A stretch of DNA of 64,000 nt from Acidovorax_G lacteus (GTDB lineage Bacteria > Pseudomonadota > Gammaproteobacteria > Burkholderiales > Burkholderiaceae_C), in the NCBI RefSeq assembly GCF_039540375.1, contig NZ_BAABEX010000007.1:62001-126000 (forward strand), read 5' to 3'. The notes below the pieces were generated by a model that was not told the origin of the DNA, did not search any database, and was given only the letters and a program-made list of their open reading frames with translations. Within the stretch, counting starts at the first letter, position 1; each line of letters begins with the position of its first letter. This document shows, one piece after another, positions 53,471 through 64,000 of the stretch. The position numbers were made by a program, and so were the translations under genes.

Positions 53471-54637
53471 ATGCAGGCGCAGTCCCCGCGCGTGGCCATG
53501 GTGGCCGGCGAAACCTCGAGCGATCTCCTGGCGGGTTTGCTGATCGACGGTCTGCAAGGCCGCTGGCCAGGGCTGCGCGGCTACGGTGTGGGGGGGCCAC
53601 AGATGCAGCGCCGGGGCTTCGATGCGTGGTGGCCCAGCGAGCGGCTGGCGGTGCACGGGTACAGCCTGGAAGTACTGCGGCGCTTGGCGGGCCTGTTGCG
53701 CATGCGGGCGCAATTGCGCGAGCGACTTTCCTCTGAAGATCGGCCTGATGTGTTCATCGGCATCGATGCCCCGGACTTCAATCTGGGTCTGGAGACCGCG
53801 TTGCGCGCGGCTGGTGTGCCCACGGTGCATTTCGTGTGTCCGTCCGTCTGGGCGTGGAGGCCCGAGCGGATCGAGACCATTCGCCGTGCTGCAGACCATG
53901 TGCTGTGTCTGTTTCCATTCGAGCCAGCCTTGCTGGAGCGGGCTGGCATTGCCGCGACCTACGTCGGCCATCCACTGGCCAGCGTGATCCCGCTGCAACC
54001 CGACCGGGCTGCGGCGCGCAGGGCACTGGGGCTGGACGAGGCGGCGGAGGTGCTGGCCGTGCTCCCGGGCAGTCGTTCGAAAGAAATCGACTACATCACC
54101 AAACCCTTTTTTGAGGCGGTCGTGCTTATCCAGCAAGCACGACCTGCTATTAAAATCATAGTGCCCGCCGTTCCAGCGCTCAAGGCACGCATCGAAGCGA
54201 TTGCGGCCGAGCTTGGGCTGGCAGGGCGGATCCAGATCCTGACCGGGCAGTCCCATACGGCGCTCGCCGCCTGCGACTGCACCCTGATTGCGAGCGGTAC
54301 GGCCACGCTGGAGGCAGCGCTGTTCAAGCGGCCGATGGTGATCGGCTACCACATGCATCCGTGGAGTTGGCGCCTCATGCGGCGCAAGCAATTGCAGCCT
54401 TGGGTGGGCCTGCCCAACATCCTGTGCGAGTCTTTCGTGGTGCCCGAGTTGATCCAGGACCGCGCGAGCCCTGAAGCCTTGGCGGCCGCCACGATCGACT
54501 GGCTGGAGGCCAAGACCCGTGCGCCCGAACGCCTGACGGCGCTCGCGCAGCGCTTCACAGCCCTTCATGAAACCCTGTTGCGCGACACACCGCGCCTGGC
54601 GGCCCATGCGATCGAAACGTTGCTCCAGCGCCCCTGA
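53471..54637 (+). CDS. lpxB: Lipid A disaccharide synthase
   Basis: The 388-residue GT19 enzyme joins UDP-diacyl-GlcN and lipid X. Motifs: AGETSSDLLAGLL, FVCPSVWAWRPERI, LPGSRSKEIDYI and ASGTATLEAALFKRPMVIGY. Length matches E. coli LpxB (382). Codons at 54110-54165 consist of a copy of the dispersed palindromic repeat, giving VVLIQQARPAIKIIV where E. coli has a same-length helix-strand segment. The 3' end overlaps rnhB by 32 bases. Confidence 0.97.
   Translation: MQAQSPRVAMVAGETSSDLLAGLLIDGLQGRWPGLRGYGVGGPQMQRRGFDAWWPSERLAVHGYSLEVLRRLAGLLRMRAQLRERLSSEDRPDVFIGIDAPDFNLGLETALRAAGVPTVHFVCPSVWAWRPERIETIRRAADHVLCLFPFEPALLERAGIAATYVGHPLASVIPLQPDRAAARRALGLDEAAEVLAVLPGSRSKEIDYITKPFFEAVVLIQQARPAIKIIVPAVPALKARIEAIAAELGLAGRIQILTGQSHTALAACDCTLIASGTATLEAALFKRPMVIGYHMHPWSWRLMRRKQLQPWVGLPNILCESFVVPELIQDRASPEALAAATIDWLEAKTRAPERLTALAQRFTALHETLLRDTPRLAAHAIETLLQRP
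54118..54161 (-). repeat. Dispersed palindromic repeat, copy E, inside lpxB
   Basis: Read leftward: CTATGATTTTAATAGCAGGTCGTGCTTG, CTGGAT, AAGCACGACC. The arms read GGTCGTGCTT/AAGCACGACC: compared with the other copies a C-to-G change is balanced by G-to-C in the other arm. The element is in frame with lpxB without a stop codon. Confidence 0.75.
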
Positions 54638-55244
54638 GCAGGCCAGCCTGCCGTGGCACGCGCCGGGGCTGGTGGCGGGTGTGGATGAGGCGGGCCGCGG
54701 GCCCTTGGCAGGCCCGGTGGTGGCCGCTGCGGTCATCCTCGACGAACTGCGCCCCATTGAAGGCCTTGCCGACTCGAAAAAGCTGACGGCCCGGCAGCGC
54801 GAGCGCCTCTACGACCAGATCCGGGCGCATGCGCTGTGCTGCAGCGTGGCCGAGGCCAGTGTGGAAGAGATCGACCGGCTCAACATCCTGCGGGCCACGC
54901 TGCTGGCCATGCAGCGTGCGGTGCAGGGACTCCGTCTGCGCCCGGCCCGTGTGCTGGTCGACGGCAACCGGCTGCCGGTGCTGGACGTGCCTGGCGATGC
55001 GGTGGTCGGAGGAGATGCGACGGTCGCTGCGATCTCTGCCGCCTCCATCTTGGCCAAAGTCACTCGCGACCGTTGGTGCGAGTCTGTGCATGCGCAGTAT
55101 CCCGCCTACGGGTTTGCCACCCACAAGGGCTATGGCACGGCGATGCACCTGGAGGCGCTGCGCCAGCACGGAGCTTCCCCCTTGCACCGCCGCAGCTTTG
55201 CGCCCGTGGCCCGCAGCCTCTTGTCTTCCAACCATGAGGGCTGA
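54606..55244 (+). CDS. rnhB: Ribonuclease HII
   Basis: The 212-residue enzyme cuts RNA in RNA-DNA hybrids and single ribonucleotides in DNA. Catalytic acids are in GVDEAGRGPLAGPV (about 22) and in the later segments RVLVDGNRLPV and SILAKVTRDRW. The start codon ATG lies inside the end of lpxB. The pairing lpxB-rnhB is common in Proteobacteria. Confidence 0.96.
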   Translation: MRSKRCSSAPEQASLPWHAPGLVAGVDEAGRGPLAGPVVAAAVILDELRPIEGLADSKKLTARQRERLYDQIRAHALCCSVAEASVEEIDRLNILRATLLAMQRAVQGLRLRPARVLVDGNRLPVLDVPGDAVVGGDATVAAISAASILAKVTRDRWCESVHAQYPAYGFATHKGYGTAMHLEALRQHGASPLHRRSFAPVARSLLSSNHEG

Positions 55245-55248
55245 GCCC

Positions 55249-56022
55249 ATGCACAACGCTTCTGTGGTGGTGGTCCAGTCGCGGGACAACCCCCTTGTCA
55301 AAGACCTTCGCCGCCTGGCGCAGGACAGTACAGCCTACCGCAAGCAAGGGCGCATCTGGGTTGAGGGCGACCACCTGTGTCGTGCTGCGCTGGAGCGAGG
55401 CTGGGAACCGGCCATTGCCGTCTTTGCAGAGTCGCTCTGGCCCGCCGTGCCAACCGAATGGGCGCGCGCGCGCCGTGTGGTGGTGGTGCCCGATGCGCTG
55501 TTTCGGGATCTGAGCGGGCTGGAATCCCCGGCCCGCATGGGCTATGTGCTCGATCTGCCGGCATCCCCGGCCCTGCTGGCAGACGCTCCGACGCTGGTGC
55601 TGGACCGGGTTCAGGACGCGGGCAATGTCGGGTCCATGCTGCGCAGTGCCGCGGCCTTCGGGTTTCGGCAGGTGGTAGCGCTCCAGGGCACAGCCGCGCT
55701 GTGGTCACCCAAGGTGCTGCGGGCGGGCATGGGTGCGCACTTCGGCCTGGCGCTCCTGGAGTCGCTGACGGCCGAGGCCTTGCAGGTGCTACAGGTGCCG
55801 CTGCTCGTCACCAGTTCCCATGGGGGCGATTGGGTCCATGCCGCGCAACTGCCCTGGCCCTGTGCTTGGGTGATGGGGCATGAGGGGCAGGGTGTGTCGG
55901 ACGCGCTGATGCAGCGCGCCCAGCATCGCATCCGCATCGCGCAGCCTGGTGGCGAGGAGTCGCTCAACGTGGCTGCTGCAGCCGCTATTTGCCTGCACGC
56001 CAGCGTGGCTAGGCGCGCCTGA
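55249..56022 (+). CDS. TrmH (SpoU) family RNA methyltransferase
   Basis: The 257-residue enzyme methylates 2'-O of RNA using SAM. The SPOUT knot shows VLDRVQDAGNVGSMLRSAAAFG, VMGHEGQGVS and GGEESLNVAAAAAI. An N-terminal RNA-binding part with RDNPLVKDLRRL precedes it. The target nucleotide (rRNA or tRNA) cannot be told. A start five codons upstream (55234) is possible. Confidence 0.92.
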   Translation: MHNASVVVVQSRDNPLVKDLRRLAQDSTAYRKQGRIWVEGDHLCRAALERGWEPAIAVFAESLWPAVPTEWARARRVVVVPDALFRDLSGLESPARMGYVLDLPASPALLADAPTLVLDRVQDAGNVGSMLRSAAAFGFRQVVALQGTAALWSPKVLRAGMGAHFGLALLESLTAEALQVLQVPLLVTSSHGGDWVHAAQLPWPCAWVMGHEGQGVSDALMQRAQHRIRIAQPGGEESLNVAAAAAICLHASVARRA

Positions 56023-56128
56023 GGCCGCTGTGGCCATAGGCTGAGGCACCGTCAGGGGCCGTCTATGCGCGGGGGTTGTCTCGCCATGCAAACGGTGCAT
56101 GATGCGGGCGAGCGGGGCGCTCGCGCGT

Positions 56129-56134
56129 TATAAT
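56129..56134 (+). promoter_or_regulatory. -10 box of carAB
   Basis: TATAAT lies 131 bases before the carA start. No good -35 is seen at 17 bases. It falls right after a GC-rich inverted repeat (GCGAGCGGGGCGCTCGC). Confidence 0.5.
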
Positions 56135-56264
56135 CGGGGGCTTTTCTCGCAACAGCGTCGCCCGACCGCACCCCCAAGCTACCCACTTTCTGAGAGAGCA
56201 GCCGCCGACACCCCTTGCGAGCGGCCAGCAGGCGCCGGGCGACCGTAACCATCCGGAGAACCCA

Positions 56265-57427
56265 GTGCTTTTGTCTCTACAGGGAAGCTTCCCTCCCGCC
56301 ATCCTGGCGCTCGCAGACGGCACGGTCTTTATCGGCAATTCGATCGGTGCCACCAGCACCACCGTGGGTGAGGTGGTGTTCAACACTGCCATCACCGGCT
56401 ACCAGGAAATCCTCACCGACCCCAGTTACTGCCAGCAGATCGTGACGCTCACGTATCCGCACATTGGCAACTACGGGATCAATCCTGAAGACATCGAAGC
56501 CGACAAGGTCCATGCCGCGGGCCTGATCATCAAAGACCTGCCACTGCTGGCCAGCAACTTCCGATCCACCGAAACGCTGTCGCAGTACCTCGTGCGCGAG
56601 AACACGGTCGCGATTGCCAACATTGACACCCGCAAGCTGACCCGCCTGTTGCGCGACAAGGGTGCGCAGAACGGCGCGATTGTCGGGCTGGCCCAGGGCG
56701 AGGCGGTGACGCAGCAGCGGATCGACCAGGCCCTGGCCGCTGCCAAGGCAGCGCCGAGCATGAAGGGGTTGGATCTTGCCCAGGTCGTGACCACCCCCAC
56801 GACCTACACCTGGGACCAGACCGAGTGGAGGCTGGGCGAAGGCTACGGCACGCAGGCGTCGCCGCGCTTTCATGTGGTGGCCTACGACTTTGGTGTGAAG
56901 AAGAACATTCTGCGCATGCTGGCAGAGCGCGGTTGCAAGCTCACCGTGGTGCCCGCCAAGACGCCCGCCGCGGAAGTGCTGGCAATGAACCCCGACGGCG
57001 TGTTCCTGTCCAACGGGCCTGGTGATCCAGCGCCTTGCGAATACGCCATTGAGGCCACTCGCCAGATCATCGACGCAGGCGTGCCCACGTTCGGCATCTG
57101 CCTGGGCCATCAGATCATGGCCCTGGCCAGCGGGGCCAAGACCTTCAAGATGGACAACAGCCACCACGGCGCCAACCATCCGGTCAAGGATCTGGACAGC
57201 GGTCGCGTGAGCATCACCAGCCAGAACCACGGCTTTGCCGTGGACATGGCCACGCTGCCAGCCCACCTGCGAGCCACGCACATCAGCCTGTTCGACGGCA
57301 CGCTGCAGGGCCTCGCCCGCATCGACAAGCCCGCGTTCTGCTTCCAGGGTCACCCTGAGGCATCGCCCGGGCCGCACGACATCGCTTACCTGTTTGACCG
57401 CTTCACGGCGCTGATGGAGAAGAAGTA

Positions 57428-57428
<1 letters not shown>
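56265..57428 (+). CDS. carA: Carbamoyl-phosphate synthase small (glutaminase) subunit
   Basis: The 387-residue subunit releases ammonia from glutamine. The class I amidotransferase triad is present: Cys in FGICLGHQ (about residue 277) and His/Glu in FQGHPEASPGP (about 362/364). GTG start with GGAGA upstream. Its TAA overlaps the carB ATG. Confidence 0.97.
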
Positions 57429-60685
<3,257 letters not shown>

Positions 60686-60786
60686 GGCCTTAGACGGCCT
60701 TTGGGCCTGAGGCCGCCATACCCGGGCTGACACCGGGGTGGCGCGCGGCCGATGTGCATTAAACTCAGGCCCACAACGCTGATCCA

Positions 60787-60829
60787 ACAAACCGCCACAG
60801 GGGCTCCTGTGGCGGTTTGTCTTTTGTTT
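60787..60829 (+). terminator. Strong terminator in the leader directly before greA
   Basis: ACAAACCGCCACAGG (60787-60801) pairs perfectly over 15 bases with CCTGTGGCGGTTTGT (60806-60820) around GGCT and is followed by CTTTTGTTT. greA begins 13 bases later. It can end carAB transcripts, but also stands in any greA leader, as in the E. coli GraL leader. Confidence 0.9.
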
Positions 60830-60842
60830 GGAGTAGAAGAAG

Positions 60843-61319
60843 ATGACCACCTTTCCTGTCACCAAGCGCGGAGCCGAAGCACTGCGCGACGAACTGCATC
60901 GCCTCAAGACGGTCGAGCGCCCTGCGGTCATCACGGCCATTGCAGAAGCCCGCGCCCAGGGTGACCTGAGCGAAAACGCCGATTACGACGCCGCCAAGGA
61001 ACGGCAAGGTTTTATTGAAGGCCGCATTCAGGAGATTGAGGGAAAGCTGTCGGCCGCTCAGATCATTGATCCCTCGACACTGGACGCGGGTGGTCGCGTC
61101 GTTTTCGGGGCGACGGTAGAGCTGGAGGATGAGGACAGCGGCGAGACCGTGAAATACCAGATCGTGGGGGAGGACGAGGCCGATCTGAAGCTGGGTCTCA
61201 TCAATGTGTCCAGCCCGATTGCTCGTGCCCTGATTGGCAAGGAAGAGGGCGATACCGCAGAGGTGCAAGCACCTGGCGGCGTGCGCCGCTACGAGGTCGT
61301 GGCGGTCCATTACATCTGA
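60843..61319 (+). CDS. greA: Transcription elongation factor GreA
   Basis: The 158-residue factor stimulates cleavage of backtracked RNA by RNA polymerase. The N-terminal coiled coil (about 1-75) has EARAQGDLSENADYDAAKERQ with the two tip acidic residues, and the C-terminal FKBP-like domain ends with the usual APGG segment. A strong terminator precedes it. Confidence 0.98.
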   Translation: MTTFPVTKRGAEALRDELHRLKTVERPAVITAIAEARAQGDLSENADYDAAKERQGFIEGRIQEIEGKLSAAQIIDPSTLDAGGRVVFGATVELEDEDSGETVKYQIVGEDEADLKLGLINVSSPIARALIGKEEGDTAEVQAPGGVRRYEVVAVHYI

Positions 61320-61328
61320 GGCTGCGCC

Positions 61329-61757
61329 ATGGTGGACGCCCGGACCTTCTGCACTGTCGCGGCGGCGCTGTGGTGGAGCAGCCTCGGTGTGGTGGGCTTT
61401 GTGGTCGTGCCACTGCTGTTCGCCCATCTCCCGAGTCCTTCGCTCGCAGGCTTCATGGCTGCCAAGCTGTTCGCTGCGCAGACTTGGGTCAGCACGGCCG
61501 CCTGCGTCGCGCTGCTGCTCTTGTCCAGGCCGCGTCGCGAAGCGGTGGTGGCAGCTTGGGCGGCTTCTGCCCTGCCCTGGGTGATTGCGGGATTGCTGTT
61601 CGCTTTACTGCTGCAGTATGGGGTTGCACCGCGCATTGTGGCGCGCCAAGATTTGCAACTTTGGCATTCTGTGGGCAGCGTGTTATATGTTCTGCAGTGG
61701 GTCTGCGCCGGGCTGGTGTTCTGGAGGCTACTGCGCTTCGGACGCGCCTCGACCTGA
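61329..61757 (+). CDS. DUF4149 membrane protein
   Basis: The 142-residue protein has four hydrophobic spans (about 7-30, 47-67, 75-95 and 115-135). The pattern matches DUF4149, a family near greA in betaproteobacteria, of unknown function. It follows greA by nine bases and is likely co-transcribed. Confidence 0.85.
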   Translation: MVDARTFCTVAAALWWSSLGVVGFVVVPLLFAHLPSPSLAGFMAAKLFAAQTWVSTAACVALLLLSRPRREAVVAAWAASALPWVIAGLLFALLLQYGVAPRIVARQDLQLWHSVGSVLYVLQWVCAGLVFWRLLRFGRAST

Positions 61758-61813
61758 GCCGGCGGAACCGGGGAGGCCGCCCTGGCATGCGGCATGCCTC
61801 GCCTGGCGGCGGC

Positions 61814-62569
61814 TCACTCCTGCCAGTGGTCGGCCACCCACGTGGCAGGGCGGATGTAACGGAACCGGCGGTTGCGTCGGCCCGCCAGTGCGTCGGGTGG
61901 GTTGCATTCGCCGTGGAAGATCACGATCCGAGCCCCGGGTGGCACCAAAGGAGGGGTCCAGTAGTTGGTGGGCCAGCGCGGAATGCTGTGGTACTTGAAG
62001 CTCGGGCACCAGGCCGCAGGCCAATATTGCAGTTTGCCTTGTTTGTGCAAAAAGTCGGACAGGTAGGCCTGTTCGTTGCGGAAGTTTTTCCGGATTTCGT
62101 CGAAGTGGTCCCGGAAGTACGCCAACACATCGGGGTGGGCTCCGAGTTCAAACCGGTAGACCGATGAGTTTCCGGTGATGCGCCACGGACGTTTGTAGTC
62201 GTGGATGATCAGGAACTCGCCCGGATGCGTGAAAAACTCGTCCAAAGGCCCGGTGACCACCACATCCAGATCCAGAAACAGGGCCGTTCCGCGAAGGCTG
62301 TGCAGATCCGCCGTGAAGGTGGCGAGCTTGGTCCAACCGCGCTCTGGAATGCCCGCGGGCAGATCCAGCGGTGGAATGGGCAAACAGGTGACTTCGGGCC
62401 GGATGCCATCGGTGCGGTCGGTCAGACAGATGAAGCGAAAATCGCCCTGCAGATGCCGTCGGACCATGCCATAGAGCCGGTTCACGTATTCGGGACCGTA
62501 CTTGGTTCCCCATTTCATGCACAGCACGTGCCGCATGGCGGAGCGTGCGCTATCGGGCGGCGTATCCAT
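61814..62569 (-). CDS. Putative glycosyltransferase
   Basis: The 251-residue protein has a metal-binding DxD-like LDLDVVVTGPLD (about 95-106) and segments typical of GT-A folds (FICLTDRTDG, WTKLATF, SSVYRFELG, YLSDFL). Donor and acceptor are unknown; it may act on LPS or another surface glycan. It shares the strand with yhbY, whose stop it overlaps. Confidence 0.8.
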   Translation of the reverse strand: MDTPPDSARSAMRHVLCMKWGTKYGPEYVNRLYGMVRRHLQGDFRFICLTDRTDGIRPEVTCLPIPPLDLPAGIPERGWTKLATFTADLHSLRGTALFLDLDVVVTGPLDEFFTHPGEFLIIHDYKRPWRITGNSSVYRFELGAHPDVLAYFRDHFDEIRKNFRNEQAYLSDFLHKQGKLQYWPAAWCPSFKYHSIPRWPTNYWTPPLVPPGARIVIFHGECNPPDALAGRRNRRFRYIRPATWVADHWQE

Positions 62570-63042
62570 CAGTCCAGCGACTGCTTTTTGGCAGATTTTT
62601 GCTTGGGTTTGGCGCGCTTGATCTGGCCGCCCGGGGTCAGGCGCTGATTTCCGAGCACGCGCAGTTGCTTGACTTCAGGCCGTTGCCCGCCGCGCTTGCT
62701 GAACTTCAGGATCTTCACATCACGGGGGCCGGGCTTGCGTTCTTCGTCCGCCACCCGCTCTTTGGCGGCGGGCGGACGCCACAAGATAAACAGCTTTCCG
62801 ATGTGCTGAATGGGCGCTGCATGGAGTTCGTCTGCAAGGCTGCGAAACGCCTCCTCGCGTGCGACGCGATCGTCGCTGGCCATGCGCACCTTGATGAGGC
62901 CATGGGCGGACAAGGCTGCTTCCACCTCTTTGCGCACGGCCGGTGTCAGTCCGTCGGCACCGATCAGGACCACGGGGTCCAGATGGTGGGCCTGTGCGCG
63001 GTATTCCCGGCGCTCAGCCGGAGTCAATTCAATATGGGGCAT
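62569..63042 (-). CDS. yhbY: YhbY family RNA-binding protein (CRM domain)
   Basis: The 157-residue protein begins with a CRM domain (about 5-95, LTPAERREYRAQAHHLDPVVLIGADGLTPAV) that binds the large ribosomal subunit. E. coli YhbY is about 97 residues; here a 60-residue Lys/Arg/Gln-rich tail is added, likely RNA-binding. It diverges from rlmE by 32 bases. Confidence 0.93.
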   Translation of the reverse strand: MPHIELTPAERREYRAQAHHLDPVVLIGADGLTPAVRKEVEAALSAHGLIKVRMASDDRVAREEAFRSLADELHAAPIQHIGKLFILWRPPAAKERVADEERKPGPRDVKILKFSKRGGQRPEVKQLRVLGNQRLTPGGQIKRAKPKQKSAKKQSLD

Positions 63043-63074
63043 CCCCGTATTATCGAGCCAGGAAGAAAAAGACG

Positions 63075-63743
63075 ATGAAAACGAAAACCAAAAGCAAAAA
63101 GGTCAACAAGGCGTGGCTGAATGATCACGTCAACGATCCCTACGTCAAGCAGGCGCAGAAGGACGGATACCGCGCGCGCGCAGCCTACAAGCTCAAGGAA
63201 ATCGACGAACAACTGGGCTTGATTCGGTCGGGGGATCGGGTGGTGGATTTGGGGTCAACCCCCGGCGCCTGGTCGCAGTATGTGCGTCGCCGTCTGGCCC
63301 CGGAGGGTGCTGCAGCAGGGCAACTCGCCGGGGCGATCGTGGCGGTGGACATCCTTCCCATGGAGCCCATCGAAGGCGTGCACTTCATCCACGGCGATTT
63401 TCGTGAAGACGCGGTGCTGGAGCAGGTGGAGTCGGCCCTGGAGGGGCGCGCGGTGGATGTGGTGGTGTCGGACATGGCACCCAATCTGTCTGGGGTGGCG
63501 TCGGTGGACGCTGCCCGGGTGGCCCACCTGATCGAACTCGCTGTGGACTTTGCCAGCCGGCATCTCCAACCCGATGGGGCACTGGTTGCCAAGGTCTTCC
63601 ATGGCAGCGGGTATGCCCAACTGGTCGAACTGTTTCGCCAGCATTTCAGAACGGTCAAGCCGATCAAGCCCAAGGCGTCCCGCGACCGTTCGGCAGAAAC
63701 CTTTCTGGTCGGCATGGGTCTGAAAGAGCCGCGTACGCGATGA
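63075..63743 (+). CDS. rlmE: 23S rRNA 2'-O-ribose methyltransferase RlmE (FtsJ)
   Basis: The 222-residue enzyme methylates U2552 of 23S rRNA. Catalytic K-D-K-E are found in YRARAAYKLKEID (K), VVSDMAPNLSG (D), GALVAKVFHG (K) and SAETFLVG (E); the SAM site is VVDLGSTPGAWSQY. A Lys-rich N-terminus (MKTKTKSKKVNK) binds RNA. rlmE-ftsH order is conserved. Confidence 0.97.
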   Translation: MKTKTKSKKVNKAWLNDHVNDPYVKQAQKDGYRARAAYKLKEIDEQLGLIRSGDRVVDLGSTPGAWSQYVRRRLAPEGAAAGQLAGAIVAVDILPMEPIEGVHFIHGDFREDAVLEQVESALEGRAVDVVVSDMAPNLSGVASVDAARVAHLIELAVDFASRHLQPDGALVAKVFHGSGYAQLVELFRQHFRTVKPIKPKASRDRSAETFLVGMGLKEPRTR

Positions 63744-63908
63744 GTTGATGCGCATCAAGCTTCTGAGCCGCGCTGGATTCAAACCCGCGCTGAGCCCATG
63801 GCTGATCGGGGGAATAGGCCAGGGCGCTGCTCTTGAAAGTCCTAAAATGCACCGCAAGTGGACCCTCAGGGTTTGCGCCCGTTTTTTCTCAAGTGACTGG
63901 AGTCCCGC
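63744..63908. other. rlmE-ftsH intergenic region
   Basis: The 165 bases may hold an ftsH promoter. CTTGAAA at 63832-63838 resembles a heat-shock -35, but I see no matching -10. TAAAAT (63843-63848) is another weak candidate. Nothing firm. Confidence 0.3.
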
Positions 63909-64000
63909 TTGAACAATCAGTGGTTTTCTAAGGTGGCTGTGTGGCTGGTGATCGCCATGGTGCTGTTCACCGTGTTCAAACAGTTCGACACGCGCACCAC
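63909..64000 (+). CDS. ftsH: ATP-dependent zinc metalloprotease FtsH, start only
   Basis: The first 30 codons of ftsH read MNNQWFSKVAVWLVIAMVLFTVFKQFD, the N-terminus and first membrane span of betaproteobacterial FtsH. The start is TTG with GGAG eight bases before it. The AAA and protease domains lie beyond the right edge. Confidence 0.9.
   Translation, partial: MNNQWFSKVAVWLVIAMVLFTVFKQFDTRT

Noticed and set aside
54606..54637. lpxB/rnhB overlap as a sign of a wrong start
   Set aside because: ATG 54606 is the only in-frame start before the RNase HII core, and short overlaps at this gene pair are common.
63832..63860. Heat-shock (sigma-32) promoter before ftsH
   Set aside because: CTTGAAA fits the -35, but no CCCCAT-like -10 follows at the right distance.

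Overview
The window is high-GC chromosomal DNA, densely packed and almost entirely housekeeping. Gene content and order (rpsB-tsf-pyrH-frr-uppS-cdsA-dxr-rseP-bamA-skp-lpxD-fabZ-lpxA-lpxB-rnhB, then carAB-greA and rlmE-ftsH), together with DUF2069, DUF4337 and DUF349 proteins, point to a betaproteobacterium of the order Burkholderiales. A dispersed short palindrome (core GCTGCTCGTGCTT...AAGCACGAGCAGC) fits Comamonadaceae (Acidovorax/Comamonas relatives). The genus is inference. I see no insertion sequence, prophage, CRISPR array or rRNA.

Layout. 1-4.8 kb: a truncated lipoprotein gene, an unlisted 55-residue membrane ORF, a patatin/Omp85 type Vd secreted lipase and an MscS channel. 5.0-9.3 kb: exonuclease III and a PadR regulator, divergent from a 2,4-dienoyl-CoA reductase (fadH) plus an NTF2-like protein; two matching palindromes lie between them. 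9.3-13.4 kb: thyA-DUF4337-folA (thymidylate/folate) and DUF2069-FAD oxidase. 13.5-24.4 kb: YihY, an Mpo1-like protein, metY-hydrolase, a CBS protein, two c-di-GMP enzymes facing each other, aroC and a DMT exporter. 24.6-28.6 kb: glyA-nrdR, with a clear ZTP riboswitch before glyA, a lytic transglycosylase, and a 0.9 kb region without protein genes that carries a probable terminated small RNA. 28.6-34.2 kb: a large DUF349 protein, two identical tRNA-Leu(CAG) genes and RNase R. 34.3-40.7 kb: hydrolase, AraC regulator, NAD(P)HX repair enzyme, D-amino-acid dehydrogenase-like enzyme and amidase. 40.9-56.0 kb: the translation, isoprenoid, phospholipid, outer-membrane and lipid A supercluster. 56.1-64.0 kb: carAB, greA, DUF4149, glycosyltransferase, yhbY, rlmE and the start of ftsH.

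The genes mostly serve macromolecule synthesis and envelope building: UppS (lipid carrier), CdsA (phospholipid), LpxD/A/B and FabZ (lipid A and fatty acids), BamA/Skp/RseP (outer-membrane protein assembly and stress). No complete novel defence or biosynthetic system is evident. The best unusual signals are the palindromic repeat family (five copies, one serving as in-frame codons of lpxB with a compensated stem change and two supplying stop codons to yihY and an amidase gene), the unassigned RNA near 28.2 kb, the ZTP riboswitch, the PadR operator pair, a 15-bp terminator directly ahead of greA, the C-terminal extension of FadH, and the RNase R start that lies in the promoter flank of a duplicated tRNA-Leu.
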